Below are positions 4,909 to 5,514 of a stretch of 5,514 nucleotides of DNA, piece after piece. The DNA is taken from contig JAISKQ010000205.1 of the NCBI GenBank assembly GCA_031260865.1, positions 1 through 5,514 of the forward strand, read 5' to 3'. A program made the translations under genes and the position numbers. A model generated the notes under the pieces. The model was not told the origin of the DNA and searched no databases. It worked only from the letters and a program-made list of their open reading frames with translations. The stretch comes from Prevotella sp. (GTDB lineage: Bacteria > Bacteroidota > Bacteroidia > Bacteroidales > Dysgonomonadaceae). Each line of letters begins with the position of its first letter. Position 1 is the first letter of the stretch.

Positions 4909-5220
4909 AAATTTTATTGGTTCTATTATTTTATACTAATACGTCATCGAGGTCTCGTCGGGCGTCAGCCAACGCCGTTTACTTCATGGACGGGGCACCC
5001 GCCGGGCGAAAAAGGCGTAAAACGAAAACGTGTTTGAGCTTAGTTGCCGATTTGGATATAACTGCGTTTGGAGCGAGTTTTTTCGTTTAGCCTTTAAGCC
5101 CGTAGCGGGTCGTTCTATGAAGTGGGCGTTAAAGCGTTTTTGCTTCCTTTTGCGGCTTTGGGCAAAAGGAAGGCAAGCAATCTGTGATTGCGCGCGGTAA
5201 AAATCACCAACAAAAAAACA
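4909..5220. other. Intergenic segment rich in hairpins, no gene
   Basis: About 310 bases without a credible gene, locally much richer in GC than the flanking AT-rich repeats. It contains hairpin GGCGT/ACGCC (4961-4976); a long inverted pair GGCGTAAAACGAAAA (5014-5028) against TTTTTTCGTTTAGCC (5078-5092), imperfect, with a 9-bp perfect centre; CCCG-TAG-CGGG (5099-5109); and the strong hairpin listed at 5140-5176. The wording GTTTGAGC / GTTTGGAGCGAG occurs in both halves. This resembles dispersed intergenic repeats of Bacteroidetes more than coding DNA, as a recollection only. Confidence 0.5.
5140..5176. repeat. Strong 11-bp hairpin
   Basis: CTTCCTTTTGC (5143-5153) pairs perfectly with GCAAAAGGAAG (5162-5172) around the 8-base loop GGCTTTGG. 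With G5173 bulged out, the stem extends by TTG/CAA (5140-5142 with 5174-5176). It lacks a following T run, so it is not a typical terminator. Confidence 0.75.
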
Positions 5221-5250
5221 ACGCTGTCTGAAAGACAGGACTTCTGAAAT
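5221..5250 (+). repeat. Module C, copy 2
   Basis: ACGCTGTCTGAAAGACAG with GACTTCTGAAAT, matching 4695-4724. The perfect hairpin CTGTCT-GAA-AGACAG (5224-5238) is conserved. It again sits immediately before a core repeat. Confidence 0.75.
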
Positions 5251-5270
5251 CTGTTACCTTTGTCACATTT
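5251..5270 (+). repeat. Core repeat copy 5, diverged, TAnnTTTG box kept
   Basis: CTGTTACCTTTGTCAC (5251-5266) differs from the other cores at the first base and at one T to C. The flanking A and T arms are degraded, so the palindrome is lost, yet TACCTTTG (5255-5262) still fits the -7 box consensus. It is the last repeat before the convergent gene at the right edge. Confidence 0.65.
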
Positions 5271-5330
5271 TACACAACTATCTATTAATCACAATATTAC
5301 AACCACAACCCATTAACTAAATAGAGAGAT

Positions 5331-5391
5331 TGGAAAAGGTGAAGAAATAAAAAACGCCGGGGTGTTCTGTGATCTCCCGGCGTCTTTTCCA
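5331..5391 (-). terminator. Intrinsic terminator of the right-edge gene
   Basis: ACGCCGGG (5354-5361) pairs with CCCGGCGT (5376-5383) around 14 bases. Read on the - strand the stem is followed by a T-rich tract (complement of the A run at 5349-5353), placing it about 28 bases after the stop of the right-edge gene. An outer pair, TGGAAAAG (5331-5338) with CTTTTCCA (5384-5391), could extend or compete with it. On the + strand CTTTT also follows the stem, so it may work in both directions. Confidence 0.8.
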
Positions 5392-5411
5392 TGTACTAAT
5401 CTTTTTAACTA

Positions 5412-5514
5412 TTATTTAAACATGAATGAAAGGATATTTGACATCAGGTTACTTCTTTCTTTCCCGTTCTTAATCACTTCAAAAGGGAATCCCAGTACAC
5501 AGGTCTTATAGCCG
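5412..5514 (-). CDS. C-terminal end of an uncharacterised protein (partial)
   Basis: Only the last 33 codons and the stop TAA (5412-5414) are inside the window; the gene continues beyond the right edge. The translation includes GYKTCVLGFPFEVIKNGKER and ends NILSFMFK. The pattern 'K-T-x-x-LGFPFE-x-I ... R-x-x-LM-x-x-IL-x-F' resembles the C-terminus of large secreted Bacteroidetes proteins annotated as xanthan lyase or golvesin-domain proteins. This is a recollection from a short stretch and may be wrong. The coding call rests on a clean frame to the edge, plausible composition and the terminator just behind it. Confidence 0.7.
   Translation of the reverse strand, partial: GYKTCVLGFPFEVIKNGKERSNLMSNILSFMFK

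Noticed and set aside
5014..5092. Insertion-sequence terminal inverted repeats
   Set aside because: The arms are imperfect and under 80 bases apart, with no transposase frame between or nearby.
4409..5270. CRISPR array
   Set aside because: The repeat cores are 148, 164, 162 and 364 bases apart, the intervals themselves repeat as modules, and no cas gene is present.

Overview
The window looks like a chromosomal segment from an AT-rich member of the Bacteroidales. The evidence is a DUF4290 gene, a Bacteroidetes-type N-acetylglucosamine kinase, weak ribosome binding sites, and -7 boxes of the TAnnTTTG type. The low GC content and gene mix would suit Dysgonomonadaceae, but genus placement is inference only.

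Left part (1-1466). The window opens inside the 3' third of a tmRNA gene (ssrA, + strand): T arm, acceptor 3' strand, no encoded CCA. A clear intrinsic terminator follows at 169-195. A secreted or periplasmic tetratricopeptide-repeat protein is on the - strand (1122-301). It diverges from the next operon across a roughly 340-base intergenic region that holds one TAnnTTTG box for each direction.

Middle (1467-4088, all + strand). A DUF4290 protein is followed after 35 bases by rimM, the 30S maturation factor. Directly behind rimM lies an open stretch without an ATG start. It reads like the last two membrane segments of an acyltransferase-3 protein and is probably a gene remnant. Next comes a 59-residue, strongly basic small ORF too short for routine calling, then a GTG-started BadF/BadG-type N-acetylglucosamine kinase preceded by a long leader flanked by inverted CTGTTTAA motifs.

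Right part (4089-5514). About 1.3 kb has no convincing gene. From about 4319 to 5275 it is a mosaic of intergenic repeats. Five copies of a 16-base core (GTGTTACTTTTGTCAC or close variant), each carrying a TAnnTTTG box, are joined by three shuffled modules (A, B, C; each present twice) and several hairpins. One hairpin is an 11-bp stem at 5143-5172. At the right edge a gene on the - strand enters; only its last 33 codons are inside, followed by a strong GC-rich terminator.

Apart from DUF4290-rimM, the genes do not form an obvious pathway. tmRNA and RimM belong to translation, and the kinase to amino-sugar salvage. The repeat mosaic is the least explained part. No new enzymatic or defence system could be supported.
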